NCBI GenBank assembly: GCA_002718935.1
Contig: PBFV01000019.1
Location: 1-9,388, forward strand
Length of the DNA: 9,388 nucleotides
Direction of reading: 5' to 3'
Source of the DNA: Verrucomicrobiales bacterium
GTDB lineage: Bacteria; Verrucomicrobiota; Verrucomicrobiia; Limisphaerales; UBA1100
In this document: positions 1 through 6,188 of the stretch, in pieces
How the letters are laid out: each line of letters opens with the position of its first letter
Numbering within the stretch: the first letter of the stretch is position 1
The notes under the pieces: model-generated
Databases searched by the model: none
What the model was told of the DNA's origin: nothing
What the model saw: only the letters and a program-made list of their open reading frames with translations
Position numbers and translations under genes: made by a program

Positions 1-299
1 ACTTCCGCGCCGCAGTACGGGCATTCCATCTTGGCAACGCCCGGGCTGTAAACGAGATCGCCGCCGCATCCTTCGCAGGGAAAGGTGGTGGGGCCGCCTT
101 CCTTGCCTTGTTTGGCCTCGGCTTCAATTGGGGCTGCGGTTTGCAGGCTGGTCAAACTCCGCAAGGGCACCCAGTTTTCGGTGCCTTCCTCATGGGCGAG
201 GTCGTCTTCCTTTAATGTGCCGTTGGCCAGCAGATCACGAATTTCTTCGGTCGTGTACGGCCCGAAGTTTTCGCCATCGCGATTGATGGTGATCGGCAT
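1..299 (-). CDS. GYF_2 domain plus zinc-ribbon protein (partial, C-terminus beyond left edge)
   Basis: The N-terminal 99 codons are present; the gene runs off the left edge. Residues about 3-52 form a GYF_2 (DUF4339) domain, with the typical GPY turn (13-15), a central helix and the late ENW tryptophan. A short charged linker (about 55-72) leads to a zinc ribbon with cysteines C75, C78, C93 and C96 in CEGC...CPYC arrangement, as in TFIIB-type zinc-ribbon proteins of the YdjG kind. The ATG at 299 lies 18 bp after the stop of the SPFH gene on the same strand, so the two are probably one operon. No good Shine-Dalgarno precedes it, so it may be translationally coupled. Both neighbours carry a GYF_2 domain, which suggests they act together, perhaps at a membrane. 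The function is unknown and the domain content beyond the edge cannot be seen. Domain calls are firm; the role is inference. Confidence 0.85.
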   Translation of the reverse strand, partial: MPITINRDGENFGPYTTEEIRDLLANGTLKEDDLAHEEGTENWVPLRSLTSLQTAAPIEAEAKQGKEGGPTTFPCEGCGGDLVYSPGVAKMECPYCGAE

Positions 300-317
300 G
301 CGCGCGGGGAGTATCGG

Positions 318-1502
318 TTAGGGCAGGGGCGGCGGTTCGTCGGAAGGCAGCGGTGGGGCTTCGCCGGCTCCGGGCAGGGGCGGGGTGCCAAATAAACCGG
401 CCAGCTCGGGAACGTCTCCGGCCTTGGTCCAGCCGGCCATGCCGGCGGCCCAGACGAGCATGTCGGGCTTGAAGCTGCCGTCGGCCGCCATGGATTTCAG
501 GCGGTCGACGGGGTATGGCCCGTATTGTTGATTGTCGATCCCCACTTTGTATTCCGTACCGGCCGGAGCTGCACCGGCTCCGGGGAGGGGTGGAGCGGCC
601 TGCTGTTGCTGCGGTTGCGCGCCGGCAGCAAGGGCGCCGCCCATTTGGTTGGCCATCATCACGCCCATGGCCATTTCCATGCCGGCACCGGCGGCTCCGG
701 TGCCGCCGGGGTTATTGGCCATATCGCCCATGGCGCGGCTGGCGCGCAGGGCGGTGAGGTTTTGCATGGCTTGCGGATTGCCTTGGGAAAGTTTGGTGGC
801 GGAGAGCCGGCTCATTTCCATGAGTTCCTTGCGGACATCATCGGGCATGGTGAGGCTGGCCACACGGAAACGGGTGAGCTCTAGGCCAAGGGTAGCGAGG
901 TACTCCTGTATGGGCGCTTGCAGTTCCTCGGAGATGTCCTTCATTTGGCCGGTGAGCTTGCCCGGGTTGAGCTCCAGCTCACCGAGGCGATCGCTGACAT
1001 TCATGACGATCTCGTCACGCAAATCGCCGGAGATATCGGCCACGTCGAATTTGCCGTCGGTGCCGACAATTTCCTCGAGGAATTTTTTGGGATCGCCGAT
1101 CTGGATGACGTAGGTGCCGTTGGCGCGCAGGTCGAACATGCCGTAGCCCTCGCATTCCACCGTGACCGGGCCGCGCGTGCCCCATTTGAGGTCGGTGAAC
1201 TTCGAGGTTTTCACGAAGTACACCTCGGCCTTGAACGGGCTCTCGAAGCCGTGCTTCCAGCCCATGAGCGTGGAGAGGATCGGCAGGTTGGCGGTGGTCA
1301 GCTCATGGGTGCCGGGCTCAAAAACATCCGCCACGCTGGTGCTGCCCTCATTGACAAAAACGGCGGCCTGCCCCGGGCGCACGACCAGTTTGGCGCCGTT
1401 TTTGATCTCATTGTTGTGCCGCTCGAAGCGGTAGACCATCGTTTCCTGCCCATCGTCGAGCCATTCGATGATGTCGATTAATTGTCCTGATAACCAGCCC
1501 AT
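318..1502 (-). CDS. SPFH-domain protein (YdjI/virion-core-like) with C-terminal GYF_2 domain
   Basis: The protein has 394 residues. Residues about 1-230 match the YdjI-type SPFH family: IIEWLDD (11-17), YRF (24-26), a GAKLVVRPGQAAVFVNEG-like strand (36-53), SPFKAEVYFV (88-97), LKWGT (105-109) and LGLELTRFRV (205-214). A Met-, Ala- and Gly-rich stretch (about 255-295) and a QPQQQQ run (296-301) follow. A GYF_2 domain occupies about 317-370 (YGPYP at 327-331, LVW 349-351, GW 357-358), and the tail is proline-rich. PPLP occurs four times (304, 375, 383, 391), flanking the GYF domain. There is no signal peptide or obvious transmembrane helix, so it is likely cytoplasmic and peripheral on membranes. 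In Bacillus the related YdjI sits with PspA and a zinc-ribbon protein; the zinc-ribbon partner is the next gene here. ATG at 1502 is supported by GAAAGG 6 nt upstream. A scaffold or membrane-stress role is inferred from the family. Confidence 0.93.
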   Translation of the reverse strand: MGWLSGQLIDIIEWLDDGQETMVYRFERHNNEIKNGAKLVVRPGQAAVFVNEGSTSVADVFEPGTHELTTANLPILSTLMGWKHGFESPFKAEVYFVKTSKFTDLKWGTRGPVTVECEGYGMFDLRANGTYVIQIGDPKKFLEEIVGTDGKFDVADISGDLRDEIVMNVSDRLGELELNPGKLTGQMKDISEELQAPIQEYLATLGLELTRFRVASLTMPDDVRKELMEMSRLSATKLSQGNPQAMQNLTALRASRAMGDMANNPGGTGAAGAGMEMAMGVMMANQMGGALAAGAQPQQQQAAPPLPGAGAAPAGTEYKVGIDNQQYGPYPVDRLKSMAADGSFKPDMLVWAAGMAGWTKAGDVPELAGLFGTPPLPGAGEAPPLPSDEPPPLP

Positions 1503-1508
1503 GACTTG

Positions 1509-1514
1509 CCTTTC
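1509..1514 (-). promoter_or_regulatory. Ribosome binding site of the SPFH gene
   Basis: On the minus strand GAAAGG lies 6 nt before the ATG at 1502. It supports that start over later in-frame ATG codons. Confidence 0.6.
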
Positions 1515-1537
1515 GTTGGGTTAACCTGCATGCCTTT

Positions 1538-1566
1538 ACTATCCCGCAAAAATCGCGTGGCGGCAA
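1538..1566 (-). promoter_or_regulatory. Possible sigma70-type promoter for the SPFH/zinc-ribbon operon
   Basis: On the minus strand TTGCCG (1566-1561, 4 of 6 matches to the -35 consensus) and GATAGT (1543-1538, 4 of 6 to the -10 consensus) are separated by 17 bp. A start near 1531 would give a leader of about 28 nt. The match is moderate and could be chance; consensus use in this phylum is uncertain. Confidence 0.3.
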
Positions 1567-1614
1567 CTACAATGGGCGTGAAAGATTGTAATCATCGAGT
1601 CGGCTGGCCGGTAG

Positions 1615-1629
1615 ATTGATTTTATCAAT
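1615..1629. repeat. Short perfect inverted repeat in the divergent spacer
   Basis: ATTGAT, a TTT centre and ATCAAT form a palindrome with 6-bp arms inside the AT-richer part of the spacer between the divergent SPFH and aas genes. The position, about 40 bp upstream of the aas start, would suit an operator. No regulator is encoded nearby, and an AT-rich palindrome of this size can occur by chance. Confidence 0.3.
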
Positions 1630-1669
1630 TTCATTCTAGGGCCGGTTTCCGGTATGTTGCGGGCGACCG

Positions 1670-3817
1670 ATGAATATTTGGGCCAACCGATTGTTTCTCA
1701 AGCTGATGCGCGGCGTGCTGCGTCTCTGGTTTCGTTTCCGGGCATTTAACGAGGAGGCCACGCATTGTGATGGCCCGGCGCTGCTGATTCCGAACCACCT
1801 TTCGTGGATCGATTGGCTGTTCGTGGGGTTGTGCCTTGAGCCTGACTGGAAATTTGCCGCGTCGGAACTGCCCGCACGGCACAGCAAGCTGCACAAATGG
1901 GTGCTGTCCAACGAGCGCATCATTTTGATTGGCACGGAACCGTCGGCTTCCCTGAAAAAAATGACGGCTCATCTCGAGGCCGGCGGCAAGCTGATCCTGT
2001 TTGCCGAGGGTCGCATGAGCCGCACGGGCTGCCTGCAGCGGCTCTTCGATGGCACGGGGTTTCTCATCCAAAAGACCGGGGCGAAGGTCGTGCTCTGTTA
2101 TCTGCGCGGGGCGCAACGGGTGCTGGCCAGCCCGCATGGCGGCTGGACGGAATGGTTCCCGAAAGTGAGCGCGCATTTCAGTGAACCGCTCACCGCGCCG
2201 GAGTTTGAAGGCAAATCTGCCGAGCAACGCGCGCGTTTGAACCAGTGGCTGCGCGACCGCATGATTGAGCAGCAGTTTGAAACGGAGATGGAGCATGGGC
2301 CGCAGACGGTCATCACCGCCATTGCCGAGGTCGCGCGCCATATTCCAAGCCGGGTGGCGCTGGAGGATTCGACATTCCAGGATGTGACGTATCAACGCGT
2401 GCTGGTGGGCACGGACGTTTTGGCCGGCCAATGGGACAAGCGGTTGGAGTGCGGCATCGACCGGGTGGGAGTGCTGTTGCCCAACGTGAACGGCAAGGCC
2501 ATCACGCTCACGAGCCTGTGGGCTGCGGGCAAGGTGCCGGCCATCCTCAATTACACCGCCGGCACCGCCTCCATGCTGGCGTGCCTGGAGCTCTCAGGCA
2601 TCAAACAGGTGATCACCTCCTCGGCCTTTATCGAAAAGGCCAAGCTCGACGTGGCGCCGCTGGAGGAGGCGGGTTTGGAGCTCATCTATCTGGAAGACGT
2701 GCGCGACAGCATTTCGGGCCTGAGCAAGTTGTGCGCCCTGCTGAACCACAAGCTCAACCCGTGGGCCGGCCAATACACGCCGTTTGCGGACACCGCCGTG
2801 GTGTTGTACACCAGCGGCTCCGAGGGCACGCCCAAAGGTGTGGAGCTCACGCACAAAAACCTCCTCGCCAACGTGCGCCAAAGCATGTCGGTTATTGACC
2901 TGAAGGATACCGACCGCTTTTTCACATGCCTGCCGCTCTTCCACAGCTTTGGCCTCACGGTGGGGCTGCTGTTGCCGCTGTTGCGCGGGGCGTACGTGTA
3001 CCTATTCCCGTCGCCGTTGATGTACCGACAAATTCCCGCGGCGTTTTATGATCGCGACTGCACCGTGCTACTGGCGACCAATACCTTTCTCAACGGCTAC
3101 GCGCGCGCAGCGCAGGCGGCGGATTTTTCCGAGCTACGCTACCTCATTTGTGGCGCGGAGAAAGTTCAAGATGCTACACGCGAAGCGTGGGCGAAGAAAT
3201 TTGGAGTACGCTTGTTCGAGGGCTACGGCGCCACCGAGACCAGTCCCGTACTCAGCACCAACACCATTTTCGAAAGCCGCGACGGCAGCGTCGGCCGGCT
3301 CTTTCCCGGCGTGGAATACAAGCTGGAAAAAGTCGATGGCGTTGACGAAGGCGGCAAGCTGCTGGTGAAGGGGCCGAATATCATGAAGGGCTACCTTAAT
3401 GCGGAGCCGGACGCGGAATTCAAGAAACTCGATGGCTGGTACGACACCGGTGACATCGTGACCGTGGATGAGGACCGGTACATTTTCATCAAGGGCCGCG
3501 CCAAGCGGTTTGCGAAGATTAGCGGCGAGATGGTGAGCCTTACCGCGGTGGAAGCGGCCCTGGCCGGGGCGTTTCCGCAGCATGGCGAGGAATGTGCCGT
3601 GGCCGTGGTCGCCCGGCCGGACGTCGACAAGGGCGAGCAGCTCATCGCTGCCACAAATACGCCGGACCTGACCGCTGAGGAAATCCGCGAGGCCATCGCC
3701 AAGGCCGGCTTGCCCAACCTCGCCGTGCCACGCGAGATCAAGGTGCTGGATGAAATCCCAGTACTCGGGTCAGGGAAAACGAATTATCCGGAGCTGACCA
3801 AATTATTAGTGGAATAG
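1670..3817 (+). CDS. aas: Bifunctional acyl-ACP synthetase / 2-acylglycerophosphoethanolamine acyltransferase (Aas)
   Basis: This 715-residue protein is co-linear with E. coli Aas (about 719). Residues about 1-205 are a PlsC-type acyltransferase with catalytic NHLSWID (H43, D48) and an FAEGR motif (111-115). Residues about 215-715 are an AMP-binding acyl-activating domain: P-loop YTSGSEGTPKG (380-390), LPLFHSFG (421-428), YGATE (519-523), YDTGD (591-595), KGRAKRFAKISGEMVSL (608-624) and the catalytic Lys motif GSGK (700-703). The family uses ATP to load a free fatty acid onto ACP, then transfers it to position 1 of a lysophospholipid at the inner membrane, recycling lysophosphatidylethanolamine. 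All catalytic motifs are intact. ATG at 1670 follows an in-frame TAG at 1637; the Shine-Dalgarno is weak. The usual partner, the lysophospholipid flippase LplT, is absent from the window. The gene ends 12 bp from the convergent ABC exporter. True substrates in this organism are not provable from sequence. Confidence 0.93.
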   Translation: MNIWANRLFLKLMRGVLRLWFRFRAFNEEATHCDGPALLIPNHLSWIDWLFVGLCLEPDWKFAASELPARHSKLHKWVLSNERIILIGTEPSASLKKMTAHLEAGGKLILFAEGRMSRTGCLQRLFDGTGFLIQKTGAKVVLCYLRGAQRVLASPHGGWTEWFPKVSAHFSEPLTAPEFEGKSAEQRARLNQWLRDRMIEQQFETEMEHGPQTVITAIAEVARHIPSRVALEDSTFQDVTYQRVLVGTDVLAGQWDKRLECGIDRVGVLLPNVNGKAITLTSLWAAGKVPAILNYTAGTASMLACLELSGIKQVITSSAFIEKAKLDVAPLEEAGLELIYLEDVRDSISGLSKLCALLNHKLNPWAGQYTPFADTAVVLYTSGSEGTPKGVELTHKNLLANVRQSMSVIDLKDTDRFFTCLPLFHSFGLTVGLLLPLLRGAYVYLFPSPLMYRQIPAAFYDRDCTVLLATNTFLNGYARAAQAADFSELRYLICGAEKVQDATREAWAKKFGVRLFEGYGATETSPVLSTNTIFESRDGSVGRLFPGVEYKLEKVDGVDEGGKLLVKGPNIMKGYLNAEPDAEFKKLDGWYDTGDIVTVDEDRYIFIKGRAKRFAKISGEMVSLTAVEAALAGAFPQHGEECAVAVVARPDVDKGEQLIAATNTPDLTAEEIREAIAKAGLPNLAVPREIKVLDEIPVLGSGKTNYPELTKLLVE

Positions 3818-3829
3818 GGCGAAGTTTCT

Positions 3830-5689
3830 TTAGGGAAGCTTCTCAAACCCTTCCTCGATGAAAGTGGTATTCTGAATGCGGGCGAGCTTGGCGTAGAGAC
3901 CTTCCTTTTCCAGCAACTCTTCGTGCGTGCCGCGTTCGACGATGGCCCCTTCGCGAAGGACTATAATCTGGTCGGCCTTTCGGATGGTGCTGAGTCGGTG
4001 GGCGATCACAAAGCTGGTGCGACCCTGCATCAGGCGTTCGAGGGCTTCCTGGATGAGCCGCTCAGTGGCGGTATCGACGCTGGCGGTGGCCTCATCGAGG
4101 ATCAGGATCGGTGCGTCAGCCAAAAGCGCGCGCGCAATGCTCACGCGTTGCTTCTCGCCCACGCTTAACTTCACGCCGCGTTCGCCGACGCGTGATTCGT
4201 AGCCGTCTTCCAGCGCACAAATGAAATCATGACAATTGGCCGCCCGCGCCGCGGCCTCGATGGCGGCGTCATCTGCATCCAGTTTGCCGTACTGGATATT
4301 CTCGCGAATGGTGCCGTTAAACAGAAACGGTTCCTGACTGACAATGGCGATGTGTTGGCGCAACGAAGTCAGTGAAGTTTCGGCCACGCTTTGGCCGTCG
4401 ATGGTGAGGGTGCCGGCGGTGTAATCGTAAAAGGCCGGCATCAGGCTTACCAGCGTGCTTTTGCCGGCGCCGGTTGGGCCGACAAGCGCGATCATTTGGC
4501 CGGGCCTGGCGTGTAGCGAAATGTCCTTGAGCACAGGCCGGTCGGATTCGTACGCAAAAAAAACATCCTCATAAATCACCTCACCCCGCACGGGTTGGGG
4601 CAATTCAGCCGTGCGGGATTCATCACGCTCGGCCTCATGATCGAGAATGTCGAACACCCGCTCACCGGCGGCCCGGGCGCTTTGGAGCATTTGGTTGAGG
4701 CCGTGCAGGCGGGCCATCGGCTCGTAAAAGAGCATGAGATAAAACAGGAAACCGACCAACTGGCCGGGTGTCATGTTGCCGGCCATTACGGCTTTGCCGC
4801 CAAACCACAAGACTAACACCGTACCGAGCGCGGCAAAAAAACTCATGGCCGGATTGTAATTGGCCCACGCGCGCATAATTCCGAGGTTGCCCTGCCGTAG
4901 GCCCTCGGCACGGGTGGCAAAGCGCACATCTTCGTGATCCTGCCGGCCGTATGCCTTGATCTGTCGGATGCCCTGTAGGTCGTCCATGAGCAGCGCATTC
5001 ATGGCACTGGAGGCCTCGCGTTGTTTGCGGTACCGGCGATGGGCGGTGAGCGTGTACCACAACGCGCCGGCGGCCAGAAACGGCAGCGGCGACAACGCCA
5101 CCGCCGCGAGGGTGGGATTCGTGTAAAACAGAATGCCGCTGATACCGCCGATGCAGAGGATGGCGACGGTGCCCTGTTCGGTTCCGTCAATCAGCACGCG
5201 CTCGACGTTGTTGATGTCCTCCACCACGCGTGTCATCAGGTCGCCACTGGCGCGTTTATCAAAATAACTGACGGGCAGCCGCTGCAGCTTGGCGAACACA
5301 TCGCGGCGCATGTCGTAAATGACGTTTTGCTCAAAATGATTGTTGATGCGGATGCGTAGGCTGTTGAACAGGTCACGTAGCAGGAACGCCAGTGCCATGG
5401 CGCCGACGGCCCAACCGAGCTTGGTGGGGCTGCCCTTTTTTTTGATGTTGTCATTATTTGCGTCATCGTCGGCCAGCTTTTCGCCGACGATGATATCATC
5501 GATGATGTATTCGGTAAGCTTTGGATAAGTGAGCGCACAGAGGAGTGAGAGCACGGCACAACCGACTGTTGCCAGCGCGAGGCCTTTGTACGGCAGCAGA
5601 TAGGCCCACACGCGCCGGAGAATTTCGCCGGTGGTGCGTTTGCGCGACTTGAAAGTGGGATCGTCGCTGGTCAGCCCGTGGTGTGCCAT
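3830..5689 (-). CDS. MsbA-type ABC exporter, fused membrane and ATPase domains
   Basis: This 619-residue half-transporter works as a homodimer. Residues about 30-340 are a type I exporter membrane domain with six predicted helices (first about 36-54, others about 93-107, 173-190, 195-212, 281-300, 308-323). Residues about 368-610 are the ATPase: Walker A GPTGAGKST (404-412), Q-loop Q452, signature LSVGEKQR (508-515), Walker B ILILDEATASVD (528-539) and H-loop H564. The signature has Val where LSGGQ has the first Gly; all other catalytic residues are present. An extended polar segment (about 70-90, rich in D, N and K) follows helix 1. MsbA relatives flip lipid A or other lipids across the inner membrane; drug export is possible and cannot be excluded. 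ATG at 5689 lacks an obvious Shine-Dalgarno. The upstream MORN gene ends 46 bp before it and probably shares its transcript. aas converges from the other side, so both neighbours could serve envelope lipids. Confidence 0.92.
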   Translation of the reverse strand: MAHHGLTSDDPTFKSRKRTTGEILRRVWAYLLPYKGLALATVGCAVLSLLCALTYPKLTEYIIDDIIVGEKLADDDANNDNIKKKGSPTKLGWAVGAMALAFLLRDLFNSLRIRINNHFEQNVIYDMRRDVFAKLQRLPVSYFDKRASGDLMTRVVEDINNVERVLIDGTEQGTVAILCIGGISGILFYTNPTLAAVALSPLPFLAAGALWYTLTAHRRYRKQREASSAMNALLMDDLQGIRQIKAYGRQDHEDVRFATRAEGLRQGNLGIMRAWANYNPAMSFFAALGTVLVLWFGGKAVMAGNMTPGQLVGFLFYLMLFYEPMARLHGLNQMLQSARAAGERVFDILDHEAERDESRTAELPQPVRGEVIYEDVFFAYESDRPVLKDISLHARPGQMIALVGPTGAGKSTLVSLMPAFYDYTAGTLTIDGQSVAETSLTSLRQHIAIVSQEPFLFNGTIRENIQYGKLDADDAAIEAAARAANCHDFICALEDGYESRVGERGVKLSVGEKQRVSIARALLADAPILILDEATASVDTATERLIQEALERLMQGRTSFVIAHRLSTIRKADQIIVLREGAIVERGTHEELLEKEGLYAKLARIQNTTFIEEGFEKLP

Positions 5690-5737
5690 GGGCGGGAAGA
5701 ATACGGCCGCGCGCGATGGCGTCGAGCAAATGCGCCG

Positions 5738-6085
5738 CTAAATCGGCACGCCGTTTTCGTCCCAGTGCCGGGCGTAGGCGCATTCGCCGTTGGTGATGAG
5801 GAACTCCTCGCGCTTGCGACCGTTGTCGTGCCAACGGGTCCAGCGGCCCTCTGGCCGGCCTTCGACAAAGAAGCCCTCGGCGTGCACGTGCCCCTCGAGA
5901 TCCACGCCCTGAGCGCGGCCGGTGTAAGGCGCGGTTTCATTCCTGAAATAGGACAGGCAGTCAAAGAAATCGATGGAGGTGGGGTCAGCCAAGGCACGGC
6001 CGTTTACGTCCCGCAGTTCAATATCCGCAAAACGTACCAGCCGCGTGCAGCGTGGTTTTGGTTTGTAGCCTCCTTGGTGGCGCAC
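5738..6085 (-). CDS. MORN/YwqK-like repeat protein, hypothetical
   Basis: This 115-residue protein starts with GTG. Residues about 53-115 look like YwqK/MORN-type repeats: PYTGRA (53-58) followed by AEGFFVEGRPEGRWTRWHDNG (69-89) and a degenerate last unit ending in WDENG. Proteins of this type are often labelled 'YwqK family antitoxin', but no toxin lies beside it, so that label should not be taken as function. The first 50 residues match nothing I recognise, and there is no signal peptide or membrane helix. An in-frame stop lies a few codons upstream of the GTG. A strong AGGAGG is 5 nt before the GTG, but both sit inside an inverted-repeat element, so the N-terminus may be a product of that insertion and the first 10 or so residues may not be ancestral. 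It is 46 bp upstream of the ABC exporter on the same strand. Confidence 0.75.
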   Translation of the reverse strand: MRHQGGYKPKPRCTRLVRFADIELRDVNGRALADPTSIDFFDCLSYFRNETAPYTGRAQGVDLEGHVHAEGFFVEGRPEGRWTRWHDNGRKREEFLITNGECAYARHWDENGVPI

Positions 6086-6109
6086 CGTCCCCTCCTACGA
6101 CGAGGCTAC
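6065..6109. repeat. 45-bp imperfect nested inverted-repeat element (REP- or MITE-like)
   Basis: Outer arms GTAGCCTC (6065-6072) and GAGGCTAC (6102-6109) are perfect 8-bp complements. Inside, GGTG (6076-6079) and CACC (6083-6086) form a second small hairpin around GCG. The shape resembles intergenic palindromic elements dispersed in some bacterial genomes. Only one copy is in this window, so repetition elsewhere is not shown. It overlaps the 5' end of the MORN gene. Confidence 0.6.
6091..6096 (-). promoter_or_regulatory. Consensus Shine-Dalgarno deciding the GTG start of the MORN gene
   Basis: AGGAGG on the minus strand lies 5 nt before GTG at 6085. It is the strongest ribosome binding site in the window, and it lies within the inverted-repeat element. 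Confidence 0.6.
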
Positions 6110-6159
6110 GCCAGCGGCAGGGTAAGGCCACGATAACTTATCAACTGTTTAGCCTTCAT
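6106..6159 (-). other. 17-codon mini-ORF ending in the repeat, possible old gene start
   Basis: An ATG at 6159 opens a short frame (MKAKQLISYRGLTLPLA) that stops at a TAG formed by the right arm of the inverted repeat. Its basic start followed by hydrophobic residues could be the beginning of an exported or membrane protein. It may be the original start of the downstream MORN gene, a leader, or chance. It is not in frame with the MORN gene (offset of 2), and I see no Shine-Dalgarno that decides the matter. Confidence 0.2.
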
Positions 6160-6188
6160 CCGGCCTCGCGCAGCCTTTAGCCTGCGGC

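Noticed and set aside
525..1481. Several long plus-strand reading frames opposite the SPFH gene (up to about 190 codons)
   Set aside because: They lie antisense to a well-recognised SPFH-GYF protein and have the low-complexity composition expected of shadow frames in GC-rich DNA; no domain is recognisable.
1631..2431. A 266-codon minus-strand frame opposite the start of aas
   Set aside because: It is an antisense shadow of the conserved acyltransferase domain.
3818..3829. A terminator between aas and the exporter
   Set aside because: The 12-bp gap holds no hairpin or T tract; termination, if intrinsic, must occur inside the opposite gene.
5738..6085. MORN/YwqK gene as a toxin-antitoxin system
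   Set aside because: The 'antitoxin' name is only a database label for YwqK-like proteins; no toxin gene adjoins it and its neighbours are an exporter and a helicase.
6132..6142. GATAA-C-TTATC palindrome upstream of the helicase as an operator
   Set aside because: It is a short AT-rich palindrome with no second copy and no promoter elements of good quality around it; chance is likely.
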